Positions 1 through 8,020 of a stretch of DNA of 18,686 nucleotides are shown here, one piece after another. The stretch spans positions 1 through 18,686 of the forward strand of contig JAHIEN010000039.1 of the NCBI GenBank assembly GCA_018901615.1. Reading direction: 5' to 3'. Positions within the stretch are counted from its first letter, which is position 1. The number at the start of each line of letters is the position of its first letter. The translations under genes were made by a program, and so were the position numbers. This DNA is from Candidatus Omnitrophota bacterium (GTDB lineage: Bacteria; Omnitrophota; Gorgyraeia; Gorgyraeales; Gorgyraeaceae). A model generated the notes under the pieces. It made no database searches and had not been told where the DNA came from. It saw nothing but the letters and a program-made list of their open reading frames with translations.

Positions 1-48
1 AACCTCTTGTAACCTCCTATAACCTCTTGTAACCTCCTATAACCTCTT
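1..48. repeat. Tandem decamer/20-mer repeat at the window edge
   Basis: The 20-bp unit AACCTCTTGTAACCTCCTAT occurs twice in a row and is followed by a partial third copy. Each unit is two related decamers starting AACCT. On the minus strand it reads as AGGTT every ten bases. The array overlaps the 3' end of the leftmost glycosyltransferase gene and supplies its last codons (about EVIGGYKRL) and its TAG stop. It may continue beyond the window. Confidence 0.85.
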
Positions 49-1135
49 TATATAGTCCATACACCTTATCCACCATTCCATTAATAGAAAATCTCTCTAT
101 GACAGTTTCCCTGCCTGAGTGAGACATCTCCTGGTATAACTCTCTGTCTTTAAGAAGCCTTATCACAGGCTCGACCAGAAGCTCATGCCTTGAAGGTTCG
201 ACCAGAAAACCATTCACCCCATCTCTGACAATACTCGATATACCTCCAACCTTAGTAGCAACAACAGGTTTTGCGGACGCCAGCGCCTCCAGGAGAGCTA
301 TACCAAGGCCTTCTTTTCTCCTGGGAGTAAACATAAATACATCCATGACAGACAATATGTTTACAGTATTAAGCTGGGGCTTGACAAATATTACTTTTTC
401 TGTCAGGCCAAGACGTTGTGTCAGGTCTATTATCTTATAGCGTTCTCTGCCGTCTCCGACAAAAACAAGCTGCACATTAGGCTTTTCTTTTAATATCTCA
501 TAAAGCGCGTGGAGAAGGATGTCATGGCCCTTGTCAGGCGTGAATCTGGCTACTGTCCCAATGACAGAGTGATCCTTTCTTATGCCAAAACTATCCTTTA
601 GCTCTCCTTTTTCCTTTTCTGAAAAATCTCTAAGGTATTTCTTTATATCAATGCCGTTATATATCAGGGAAATTTTGTCTTTTGGCACCTGAAAATCTTT
701 TATCAGATGCTCTCTTACCGCCTCACTTATAGCAATAACGCGGTCGCCCCATGCAGGGATCAGTGTACGGCATATATTTTTATTAAAAAACCCATGGCAT
801 GTTGTAACAAACCCCGTCCCGCATAACCTTGACGCAAAAAACCCTACTACCTGTGTAACGCGTGTCTGTGAATGTATTACATCTATTTTCAACCTTTTAA
901 CTATCCTGCAAACCTCCATCAGGCTGGAAACAACCTTCGGGCTTAATTCTGATTTCGTTGATATATTAATGTTTATATGAGACACGCCGCCTGATGTCAG
1001 ATCCGGAACCAGCACCCCGCCGGAAGAAGCAACTATAACATCCTCGCCTTTTGCCCTCAGGGCCCTGGCAAGAGATACCGTATAGGTCCCGATACCGCCG
1101 ATGTTGAGATGGGTGGTTAAAAGTAAAATACGCAT
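17..1135 (-). CDS. GT4-family glycosyltransferase (probable LPS core/O-chain sugar transferase)
   Basis: A retaining GT-B glycosyltransferase that probably adds a sugar from a nucleotide-sugar donor to the LPS core at the cytoplasmic face of the inner membrane. The N-terminal acceptor domain opens with the family's strand and glycine loop (RILLLTTHLNIGGIGTY). The C-terminal donor domain has GTVARFTPDKGHD, VFVGDGRER and the GT4 E-x7-E motif (EGLGIALLEALA), then GGISSIVRDGVNGFLV. About 372 residues is normal for the family. I prefer ATG at 1135; a TTG two codons upstream at 1141 is in frame, and neither has a strong Shine-Dalgarno sequence. It is the last visible gene of the lipid A/core operon and resembles the N-terminal half of the next gene upstream. 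Its last residues and stop lie in a decamer repeat array, so the native C-terminus may have been remodelled. The sugar and acceptor cannot be told from sequence. Confidence 0.88.
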   Translation of the reverse strand: MRILLLTTHLNIGGIGTYTVSLARALRAKGEDVIVASSGGVLVPDLTSGGVSHININISTKSELSPKVVSSLMEVCRIVKRLKIDVIHSQTRVTQVVGFFASRLCGTGFVTTCHGFFNKNICRTLIPAWGDRVIAISEAVREHLIKDFQVPKDKISLIYNGIDIKKYLRDFSEKEKGELKDSFGIRKDHSVIGTVARFTPDKGHDILLHALYEILKEKPNVQLVFVGDGRERYKIIDLTQRLGLTEKVIFVKPQLNTVNILSVMDVFMFTPRRKEGLGIALLEALASAKPVVATKVGGISSIVRDGVNGFLVEPSRHELLVEPVIRLLKDRELYQEMSHSGRETVIERFSINGMVDKVYGLYKEVIGGYKRL

Positions 1136-1143
1136 AGCCAATA

Positions 1144-1252
1144 AAGGTTATATGATGTTATCTGATGTTGTCAGAGGTTATATGATGTTGCGGAAATTAC
1201 AAAAGCAACTTCAGATAACCTAAGATAACTTCAGACAACCTTTGACAACCTC
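1144..1252. repeat. Decamer-repeat inverted pair (long imperfect hairpin) between two glycosyltransferase genes
   Basis: The left arm (1144-1190) is a run of ten-base units ending GTTA or GTTG. The right arm (1206-1252) is the complementary series ending AACC or AACT. Pairing base by base from G1190:C1206 outward gives an imperfect stem of about 45 positions, roughly three quarters paired, around a loop at 1191-1205. The units belong to the same AGGTT family as the repeat at 1-48. It fills the whole gap between the two genes and should fold in the operon mRNA. Confidence 0.75.
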
Positions 1253-3363
1253 TAAGAATTAATCCTCTCCATTACCAACTTATACACTTCATCCACGCTG
1301 ATCTTTTCCATACAAATATTTTTTTTACAGGAGGCTTTATAACATGGCCCACAGCTTACTTCTTTTTTTATAACCCTTCCCTTATCCGCAGGCTCAAGAT
1401 GTCTCCTCGGGTCAGTGGGGCCGAATAACGCTATGAAATCAGTGCCCATTGCGGACGCTATATGCATTGGAGCGCTGTCACCAGTCACATAGACGCTACA
1501 CCTCTTTATCAATGCCGCAAGCTGCGTAATATTTGTCTTTCCCGCGGCATTGATAACCTTGGACCTGGCCAGCTGAGCAAGTTCCATGGCTGTATCTGTC
1601 TCTCCTCTAGAGCCTGTAACAATCACCCTGATATCTTTTGCCGCAAGCGTATCAGAAAGTTTCGCAAAATACTTTAAAGGCCACCTTTTTGTCTTCCAGC
1701 TGCCGCCGATATTGATCCCCACCATAGCATGGGTTTCACTGACCCATTCGTTTTTTAGAAAATTATCTACGTAGTAATCATCTTCCTTGCCTGGCCAAAT
1801 CTCCAGGCGTTTTGACGCGCCGATTGTATTGACCCCCGCTCTCTTGAGTATTCTGAATTGTTCTTCAACAGGCCCAGCCCCTATATTTAAATATTTTAAT
1901 TTATTATTTATCAGAAATCCCATCTTTCTATTGCTGTAACCAAACCTCTTAGGGATGGTGCCCATCCACGTCATTAAATGACTGGTTCTGTTGTTCTGTA
2001 AATCTATTGATATATCAAAGGCCTTCCGCCTCAATATAGAACTTATCTTCAAGAGGCCTCTGAGGCCTTTGTCTTTTTCCTTCCTGTCGTATAGCACAGC
2101 CTCGTCTATATAAGGGCACTTCTTTAATACGCGCCTGGATTCTACGCCGACCAGGGCACTGATAAACGCTTCAGGAAAACTATTTCTTAATGCCTTTATG
2201 CTGGGCACTGATAAAATCACATCGCCTATCGCGCCTATCTTCACAACAAGAATCTTTTTTTTACTGTGCGCTTCTTCATAGAGCTTCGCGGTATCTTCAG
2301 TCATGCGCGCAAGACTGTATTCTTTTTCTATTCTTTTTCTTGCCTCATCCGCCATGTCCCTGGCCAGAGACCTGTCCTTTAATAATTTTATTATGGAATC
2401 GACCATCTCCATGATATCGCCCGGCTTGACCAGGAGGCCTGTTTTTCCATCCTCAATAATATCTACTGCCCCACCAATACGCGTGGCAACAACAGGCACG
2501 CCGCTGGCCCCTGCTTCTATAATAACCCTGCCAAACGCTTCCTGGCCTATTGAAGGCAAGACCAGCAAATCCAGTTCAGACATCACCTCAGGCATATCAT
2601 GCCTTGAACCCAAAAACTCAATAAACCTCTCTATATTGAGCTTCTTGACCAATGACTTCAGATTATCCCTGTACTCAGGCTTGCTATCCGGAGCGTCTCC
2701 CACTATAAGGACCTTTGTCCTGGGAAATATCCTTACCACCCTTGCTATGGCCTGTATAAAAAACGCGTGGCCTTTTATCGGCGTGATCCTTCCAACAACG
2801 CCTATCTTGTATTCTGTCTTGCCAGACGCGGGGTCTATAGGTTTAAATCTAAACCTTTCCAGGTCCACGCCTCTGGGTATAAACCTTATCCTCTCGCGCG
2901 GCACGCCAAAGTCCTCTATCATATGCCTGCCGATTACACTCGAAGCCACTACCACATACTTACCCCAGCCCATAACGCGGCTTAAAAGATGCGTAGAATA
3001 ATATCCATGGGCTGTTGTAATAAAACATGCGTCAGTTTGCCTTGCGGCAAAAAAGGCTATAATGGCAGGTACCCGGGAGCGCGCATGAATAATATCTACG
3101 CGTTCTTCCCTGATAATGTACCTGAGCCTTTTCACCATTTTTATTACTGTAAAGACAGACTTCTTGTCTACAGGCAGCTTTATATGCCTGACCCCTGAAT
3201 TAATAAGCTCCTTTACCAGACGACCGCCATTGGACACAACAATTACTTTGTGCCCTTTTTTAATGAGCTCCTTCGAGATATCTATAGTCCCGGTCTCGAC
3301 CCCGCCCACATCCAGTCTTGGAAGTATCTGCAATATATTCATAGCTGAAGGCTGATAGCTCAT
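1252..3363 (-). CDS. GT4 glycosyltransferase-GT9 heptosyltransferase fusion
   Basis: A bifunctional LPS-core enzyme by inference. Residues about 8-365 form a GT4 glycosyltransferase: MNILQILPRLDVGG start, IGVVGRITPIKGH near 187, and an E-x7-E pair at E275/E283. Residues about 368-703 form a GT9 ADP-heptose:LPS heptosyltransferase-like domain. It shows VVKIGAIGDVILSVPS with D381, NIGGSWKTKRWP near 551, the donor-site motif GDSAPMHIASAMG at 628-640, GPTDPRRHLEP at 648-658, and a tail with four cysteines (671, 674, 679, 684) that is common in this family. The two activities are normally separate proteins. The start overlaps the stop of the acyltransferase gene as ATGA. ATG at 3342 (MNIL) is an alternative start matching the usual family start; the extra MSYQPSA is encoded by a small repeat-like stretch. 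Sugar specificity is not determinable. Confidence 0.88.
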   Translation of the reverse strand: MSYQPSAMNILQILPRLDVGGVETGTIDISKELIKKGHKVIVVSNGGRLVKELINSGVRHIKLPVDKKSVFTVIKMVKRLRYIIREERVDIIHARSRVPAIIAFFAARQTDACFITTAHGYYSTHLLSRVMGWGKYVVVASSVIGRHMIEDFGVPRERIRFIPRGVDLERFRFKPIDPASGKTEYKIGVVGRITPIKGHAFFIQAIARVVRIFPRTKVLIVGDAPDSKPEYRDNLKSLVKKLNIERFIEFLGSRHDMPEVMSELDLLVLPSIGQEAFGRVIIEAGASGVPVVATRIGGAVDIIEDGKTGLLVKPGDIMEMVDSIIKLLKDRSLARDMADEARKRIEKEYSLARMTEDTAKLYEEAHSKKKILVVKIGAIGDVILSVPSIKALRNSFPEAFISALVGVESRRVLKKCPYIDEAVLYDRKEKDKGLRGLLKISSILRRKAFDISIDLQNNRTSHLMTWMGTIPKRFGYSNRKMGFLINNKLKYLNIGAGPVEEQFRILKRAGVNTIGASKRLEIWPGKEDDYYVDNFLKNEWVSETHAMVGINIGGSWKTKRWPLKYFAKLSDTLAAKDIRVIVTGSRGETDTAMELAQLARSKVINAAGKTNITQLAALIKRCSVYVTGDSAPMHIASAMGTDFIALFGPTDPRRHLEPADKGRVIKKEVSCGPCYKASCKKNICMEKISVDEVYKLVMERINS
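3336..3363. repeat. Short AGCTGAAGGCTGATAGCT-type repeat at a gene start
   Basis: AGCTGAAGGCTGATAGCT contains two near-copies of a GCTGAAG/GCTGATAG unit. It covers the codons of the N-terminal extension MSYQPSA of the GT4-GT9 fusion. From memory, this sequence type recurs as short dispersed arrays in uncultured Gram-negative genomes; only one copy is present here. Confidence 0.4.
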
Positions 3364-5291
3364 ATAATACCCTGTAATCTTTTTATTATCTTTTCTTTGT
3401 CTTCAAGCTTTTTTACTACTGGTCTTTCTATCAAAATCTCTTTTATGACATTATAAATTCTCTCTGGCTTTGTTATTTTTATATAACCTTGCCTTTCTAG
3501 ATTTTCTATGGTTCTTTCATATTTTGACGCTAAACGTTCAGATTTAAATATCACTGTGTACCTGCCTGAGCTAACCGCCTCTGAAATCATGGATACGGAT
3601 TCAGGAGATACAATCACGACATCGCTATTACTCAATATATCCTGCACCGCGCCTTCTGTATTTTTTTCGTTTGCGATAATTAATAATTTACATCGTTTGC
3701 AATTTCCTAACCTATCTTTTAAAAAAGAATCTATCTCGGGCAAGGTCCTTCTGGACGTTGTAACAAATATATAATAATCCAGCTCTTCCGCTATTCTTAA
3801 AACCTCTTCCACGACCTTCTTCACAGACTCTTTTGTTAATTTAAAACCTTTCGCATCTCCTCCGATCAGCAGACCTATACCGTTCACCCTCAACCCTTCA
3901 CCCTTCGTCTTTGCCTTAATTCTATTTGGCGCTGTCTCTGTTATTAAAATATTTGAGCCTTCCCTCTCTGGCGCATCGTGTCTAGGCAAAATAATCAAGT
4001 CGAACTTACCGGCGCGGCCCAGCCCAGGTTTCATCATGATAATATTCTTCGCGTTATTGTCATACTTTAGAAAAATATTCGTGGCTGCTGTAGACGCCCC
4101 GCATGAAATAACTATATCAGCGTATCCTTTGATTTTCTCAAACGATTCTTTTTCCAGGCAAAACTTCAGGCATCTCAAACAGCCCTGACATCTCCTGCTG
4201 GCAAACAAACTGGATAGATCAAGAAAACCCCTGGCAAACTTGTTCTTAAATTTTAACTCCGCCGCTTCTATTTTAACTACAGGGGCCTCTTTTATGCCTC
4301 TAGCCTTGAGTCTGGAATCCATAGCGCCTTCTACCATTTCCGCTGCCGCCATTGCCTGATTAAGGTGGCCTGTTTTTCCGTCTGTCAAGACCAGCACCCT
4401 GCGCTCCGGAGTTGACTTCCATCTCTTATGAGACCAGAGCCATTGATCTGGAAACTTTCTTATATAAGACTCAAGGACTGCGGAGATCTTCTTTAAATAC
4501 TCTTTTATGTCCTTATCTTTGTCCTTGCCAGAAACAAGCGAAAAAGGTTCATTCATTATTATTTCGTGTTTATTAAAGGCCGGGCGCCTTACAAAAGTAG
4601 GGAGTATAGTCGCTCCTGTTTTTATAGCAAAGGCCATTGCGCCAGGCGCAGTAGAAGCAGGCCTTCCAAAAAAATCGACAAATACACCGTTAGGCCCGGC
4701 ATCCTGATCCATAAGTATAGCCACTATCCCGTTACCATGCAGGGTCTTGATGATCTCCCTTATTGAAAAACCCTTTGTTATTACCCTGCACCCTGTCTTC
4801 CGCCTGTAGCTATTCAGGAGATCATTAAGCCTTTTGTGTTTTTGTTCGCGTACGAAGACCGTTAAGACATGGCCTCTGGAACTAACTGCCAGAGACGCCA
4901 TCTCCCAGTTACCGAAATGCCCTGCTAAAATTATAATGCCTTTACCTTTATCAAGGGCCTCGTCTATCCTCTCGAAATTCCTGACCTCCGCGTGGTCATC
5001 TAAATACCTCTTCGCTATCGCGGGCAGCTTAAAGAACTCTACCACGCTCATTACAAGGTTTTGAAAATGCGCCCTATTGATCTTTTTAAGCTCACGGCTC
5101 TTTTTTTCCGGAAACGCGGCTTTCAGGTTAGCGTACGCGATCGAGCGCCGTTTTATGTTAACGGCGTACGCAATATCCCCGATGCGCCTGCCAATCCATA
5201 ACGCGAACCCCGGGGACGCGCAAAAAAACAACGCGGCCAGTGCCTTAACCGCTACAAATCCCAGAAAGTCTATTATAGAATCCTTGTTCAT
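3360..5291 (-). CDS. Lipid A late acyltransferase (LpxL/HtrB-like) fused to an ELM1-like domain
   Basis: Residues about 1-295 are an LpxL/LpxM-family acyltransferase, which transfers an acyl chain from acyl-ACP to lipid A precursors at the inner membrane. There is an N-terminal hydrophobic segment (about 8-35), the catalytic H-x4-E motif HFGNWE at 125-130, and MDQDAGPNGVFVDFFGRPAS near 194-213. Residues about 298-620 match the ELM1/DUF1022 family: VLVLTDGKTGHLNQAMA at 299-315, KPGLGRAGKFDLIILPRHDA at 421-440, GLLIGGDAKGF, and a late VVIVSPESVSMISEA. The ELM1 part looks GT-B-like, so it may act on a sugar, but that is inference. An insert at 368-378 has C-x2-C-x2-C-x3-C spacing, as in 4Fe-4S clusters. 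The gene starts 47 bases inside lpxK and its stop overlaps the next gene as ATGA. A start other than ATG 5291 is unlikely given the typical N-terminus. Confidence 0.87.
   Translation of the reverse strand: MNKDSIIDFLGFVAVKALAALFFCASPGFALWIGRRIGDIAYAVNIKRRSIAYANLKAAFPEKKSRELKKINRAHFQNLVMSVVEFFKLPAIAKRYLDDHAEVRNFERIDEALDKGKGIIILAGHFGNWEMASLAVSSRGHVLTVFVREQKHKRLNDLLNSYRRKTGCRVITKGFSIREIIKTLHGNGIVAILMDQDAGPNGVFVDFFGRPASTAPGAMAFAIKTGATILPTFVRRPAFNKHEIIMNEPFSLVSGKDKDKDIKEYLKKISAVLESYIRKFPDQWLWSHKRWKSTPERRVLVLTDGKTGHLNQAMAAAEMVEGAMDSRLKARGIKEAPVVKIEAAELKFKNKFARGFLDLSSLFASRRCQGCLRCLKFCLEKESFEKIKGYADIVISCGASTAATNIFLKYDNNAKNIIMMKPGLGRAGKFDLIILPRHDAPEREGSNILITETAPNRIKAKTKGEGLRVNGIGLLIGGDAKGFKLTKESVKKVVEEVLRIAEELDYYIFVTTSRRTLPEIDSFLKDRLGNCKRCKLLIIANEKNTEGAVQDILSNSDVVIVSPESVSMISEAVSSGRYTVIFKSERLASKYERTIENLERQGYIKITKPERIYNVIKEILIERPVVKKLEDKEKIIKRLQGII
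3885..3906. repeat. Short CACCCT/CAACCCTT repeat inside the ELM1-like domain
   Basis: Three near-copies of a seven- to eight-base unit (CACCCT, CAACCCTT, CACCCTT) lie in the coding region for about KGEGLRV near residues 463-469. On the minus strand they read as GAAGGGT/GAAGGGTT/GAGGGT. They sit in a variable linker region and do not break the reading frame. Confidence 0.5.
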
Positions 5292-6249
5292 TCTCGGTTA
5301 CCTTGAGCTGGATGCGTAAAACTAAGACGTTGGATACTAGATGCTTGATGCTTGACGCCTGCAGCCTAACAGCATCTTTCTCTGTGGTGATAACTGTGCC
5401 GATTTTGTTTTTTAGACAATAATCGTTTATCCTTCGCAGATCCTCGCATGTATAACAATGATGATCACGAAATATAAAATGCTTTTTAACCATCAATCCC
5501 AGATTTAAAACCGTGCTCTCAAATGAAACAGGATTACCGATACCTGAAAAGATGACAGTTTCTTTTACTTTATTCTTCAAAAAGTTAACATCTACCAGCT
5601 GTTCATCTGAAAGTCTGTAAAAATCCTGAAACTCGTGTATGGATCTTGCGATGAGGGCATCGGGATTTATGCATCTTAGTTTACTTTCTAAATCTTGAAT
5701 GCTCTTTTGATCCTTAATCAAATCCGTCTTTGTAATCAAAAATACATCCGCCCTTTTAAGGCCTCTCAGGCCTTCGCGCAATGAACCGGCAGGTATCAAA
5801 AAGCCGTTTCCAAAAGGGTTTGTCGCGTCAATGCACACAATATCCAGATCCCTTTTTAATCTCCTGTGTTGAAATCCGTCGTCCAGCAGAATTATATCTG
5901 CCGAGCATTTTTTTACAGCCTCGCAGGCAGTCTTGACTCTGTCCTTCCCGATTATAACAGGTACATCCGGCGCGGATCCGGATAAAAGCCCTGGCTCGTC
6001 CTGTCCATAGCCCCTTATAAGCGCCGCAACTTTTCTGTTCTGACCTGAAAAATATTTGATCAAAAATAATACCGCCGGGGTCTTTCCAGTGCCACCCCAG
6101 GTAATATTACCGACGCTTATGACAGTCGCGTTAACTTTAAATCTTTTTAAGACCTTTATGTCGTATAGGATATTTCTTATAGACGTGACTAAAAAATAAA
6201 CAAGCGAAAAAGGCGCCAGGAATAATCTATATCTATATATTAGCTTCAT
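5245..6249 (-). CDS. lpxK: Tetraacyldisaccharide 4'-kinase (LpxK)
   Basis: Phosphorylates the 4' position of the lipid A disaccharide precursor with ATP at the cytoplasmic face of the inner membrane, making lipid IVA. The N-terminal hydrophobic stretch (about 10-25) fits its membrane attachment. The family P-loop is SVGNITWGGTGKTP, with GGTGKT at 52-57. The second hallmark, LLDDGFQHRRLKRDLDIV, is at 121-138 (Asp123, Asp124, His128). ITTEKDAVRL follows near the C-terminus. At 334 residues it has the usual family length. It begins 6 bases after the transporter stop and overlaps the acyltransferase start by 47 bases. A stretch of short TTGGATACTAGATGCTTGATG-like repeats near its 3' end (5329-5358) encodes a poorly conserved segment. 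Confidence 0.95.
   Translation of the reverse strand: MKLIYRYRLFLAPFSLVYFLVTSIRNILYDIKVLKRFKVNATVISVGNITWGGTGKTPAVLFLIKYFSGQNRKVAALIRGYGQDEPGLLSGSAPDVPVIIGKDRVKTACEAVKKCSADIILLDDGFQHRRLKRDLDIVCIDATNPFGNGFLIPAGSLREGLRGLKRADVFLITKTDLIKDQKSIQDLESKLRCINPDALIARSIHEFQDFYRLSDEQLVDVNFLKNKVKETVIFSGIGNPVSFESTVLNLGLMVKKHFIFRDHHCYTCEDLRRINDYCLKNKIGTVITTEKDAVRLQASSIKHLVSNVLVLRIQLKVTENEQGFYNRLSGICSG
5329..5358. repeat. Short GATACTAGATGCTTGATGCTTGA-type repeat inside lpxK
   Basis: Units resembling GATACTA, GATGCTT and GATGCTT follow one another at about seven-base spacing. On the minus strand they encode roughly QASSIKHLVSN of LpxK, after the conserved TTEKDAVRL segment. The frame is kept. Confidence 0.5.
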
Positions 6250-6255
6250 GACAGG

Positions 6256-7533
6256 TTAAAAAATGCCCAGGATTATTAAAATAGTGACAAGCAATAGAGA
6301 CGCTATTGTAACTGGTATGGATGAGGAAAGCCATGTCTTGATATCAACAGGGCTCCTGGATTTTTCGCTTATCGATATACCCAGGATGCTCGCTGCATGA
6401 CCTACAGGCAATCCATTTGCACCAAAACCTACGCCAAGCGCAAGGATCCACCACAAAGACGCGCCATTAATCCCCAATGCTGAAAGGGTCTTAACTATCG
6501 GGAGCATGATCATGGTAAATGGCACTGCGCCTACCATGGATGAAAATATCGCTGTTATCCATAACAGCGATATTTTATATAGCTTAAGATTCGCATATGC
6601 CAACACAGCTGTCTTTTTTGCCAAAAGAGATAACAGGCCTGTCTCATGTAACCCTCCCACGATAACAAAAAAGCATGCAAAAAACGCAAGGACCGGCCAT
6701 TCCACATCATGAAATATCTCTTCAGGATTGGGCCTCAATAGCAAAAATGCCAGGCCTGCACCTAAGAGCGCTATAAATGAGGGGTACAGGTGCAGGGGTT
6801 CGTGCAGAAAGAAAAGTATAAATGTAACTGAAAGCGCCACAAGAGATTTAATCATGCCCTTGGGATCCTTTATTGCCTTTTTCGCATCTATATCCGCGAT
6901 TGCCTGAAAATTTTTGGGCTTATCAGATAGATCTTTTCTATGTATGAATCTGAGTATAAAAAGCGAAAAGAATACAACTACTAAAGTCACAGGGAAAAGG
7001 TTCTTTAAAAAATCATTAAAGCTCAAGCCGGCTGCAGAGCCAATAAAGATATTGGGAGGGTCTCCGACAAGTGTCCCCACCCCGCCTATTGTTGCAAGCA
7101 GCATCTCTGCCATAAGTATAGGGAGTGGTTTAATACCCAGGATATCGCATACCAGGATTGAGATAGGCACTATTATTACGATTGTCGTAACATTGTCCAC
7201 CAACATGGAAAGAAATGCAGTGGACACACCCAGAAGCGCCATAAGCACCCAAGGTCTTCCTTTTGAAAGTTTTGCCAGGCTTATGGCGATATATGTAAAA
7301 AATCCTGTCCTCTTAATTATAGCTGCTATAATCATCATGCCAAGAAGCAGGCCCAGCGTATTAAAATCTATTGCAAGAAGCGCCTCCTTCTGAGTATAGA
7401 AACCCATGATGTGGCCCACGATGATCATTAAAAGAGCGCCGCAGCCTAAGGCAATAACCTTATCTATTTTCTCTGTCACAATACAATAAAGCGCTGCCAA
7501 AACTATTGCCAAGGCTATTATGCCCATCAACAT
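6256..7533 (-). CDS. ArsB/NhaD-superfamily ion transporter
   Basis: A polytopic inner-membrane permease of about 425 residues, with roughly ten to twelve hydrophobic segments over its length. Two family signatures are clear: SMLVDNVTTIVIIVP (about 109-123), and GGVGTLVGDPPNIFIGSAAG (about 150-169) with the GDPPN core. Members of this superfamily include Na+/H+ antiporters (NhaD), arsenite efflux proteins (ArsB) and dicarboxylate/citrate carriers, and the substrate here cannot be assigned. There is no arsenic gene nearby. It begins 2 bases after the CBS-domain protein, so the pair is almost certainly co-expressed; lpxK follows 6 bases after its stop. The start is ATG at 7533 or the ATG two codons later (7527). 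Confidence 0.87.
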   Translation of the reverse strand: MLMGIIALAIVLAALYCIVTEKIDKVIALGCGALLMIIVGHIMGFYTQKEALLAIDFNTLGLLLGMMIIAAIIKRTGFFTYIAISLAKLSKGRPWVLMALLGVSTAFLSMLVDNVTTIVIIVPISILVCDILGIKPLPILMAEMLLATIGGVGTLVGDPPNIFIGSAAGLSFNDFLKNLFPVTLVVVFFSLFILRFIHRKDLSDKPKNFQAIADIDAKKAIKDPKGMIKSLVALSVTFILFFLHEPLHLYPSFIALLGAGLAFLLLRPNPEEIFHDVEWPVLAFFACFFVIVGGLHETGLLSLLAKKTAVLAYANLKLYKISLLWITAIFSSMVGAVPFTMIMLPIVKTLSALGINGASLWWILALGVGFGANGLPVGHAASILGISISEKSRSPVDIKTWLSSSIPVTIASLLLVTILIILGIF

Positions 7534-7535
7534 CT

Positions 7536-7994
7536 TTACCTACCGCCCTTCTCAAAAAATGCCTTACAGATATCGCCTCTTGTAATTATCCCTTTAAGCA
7601 CGCCTTCTTTTGCAACAAGGATCCTGCGCACATTGAATTTCTGCATCATGGCTGACACCTTTAGGAGTGACGCATCTTCATCAACTGTCACGCCTCCCTT
7701 TTTCATAATGTCTTCCGCGATAAAGAGTTCGAACATCGGAAGCGACTCAAACTCCTCGTCAAGCGCCCCAAAATCATCTATAAATATGATGTTCTCCCCC
7801 AGCATGTCAAAATAATCAGGCAGAAGCACGGACAACATCTCAGCCTTGGTGACCATGCCGAGGATCTTGTTGTCCTTATCCACCACAGGCAGGCCTCCAT
7901 AACGCGTCTTTTTAAATATCTCGAAAATGACACGTATACCCGTAGAAGGGGAAATAGTAATAACATCCTTAGACATTACATCTTTAGCTTTCAT
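7536..7994 (-). CDS. CBS-domain protein (putative adenine-nucleotide sensor)
   Basis: A soluble protein of 152 residues made of two CBS motifs. The first (about 1-60) shows DVMSKDVITISPSTGI and GGLPVVDKDNKILGMVTKAEML. The second (about 92-148) shows DIMKKGGVTVDEDASLLKVSAMM and RILVAKEGVLKGIITRGDI. About 30 residues rich in acidic and aromatic positions separate them. CBS pairs commonly bind adenine nucleotides and gate a partner. The partner here is most simply the transporter encoded 2 bases downstream, by inference from context. A GGAG ribosome-binding site lies 5 bases before ATG 7994, and a sigma70-type promoter lies just upstream. This is the likely first gene of the operon running to the left edge. 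Confidence 0.9.
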   Translation of the reverse strand: MKAKDVMSKDVITISPSTGIRVIFEIFKKTRYGGLPVVDKDNKILGMVTKAEMLSVLLPDYFDMLGENIIFIDDFGALDEEFESLPMFELFIAEDIMKKGGVTVDEDASLLKVSAMMQKFNVRRILVAKEGVLKGIITRGDICKAFFEKGGR

Positions 7995-8020
7995 ATCGTC
8001 TCCATATATATTAGATATAT

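Noticed and set aside
1144..1252. CRISPR array
   Set aside because: Units are ten bases, contiguous and without spacers, and run as an inverted pair; no cas gene is present.
2303..3001. Long plus-strand open frame (232 codons) opposite the GT4-GT9 gene
   Set aside because: It is antisense to well-conserved glycosyltransferase motifs and has low-complexity composition without recognisable domains.
6303..6309. ATTGTAA inside the transporter gene as an operator copy
   Set aside because: It is a single isolated copy within coding sequence, expected by chance at this AT content.
6256..7533. Specific arsenite efflux function (arsB)
   Set aside because: Only superfamily signatures are visible and no ars regulator or reductase is nearby.
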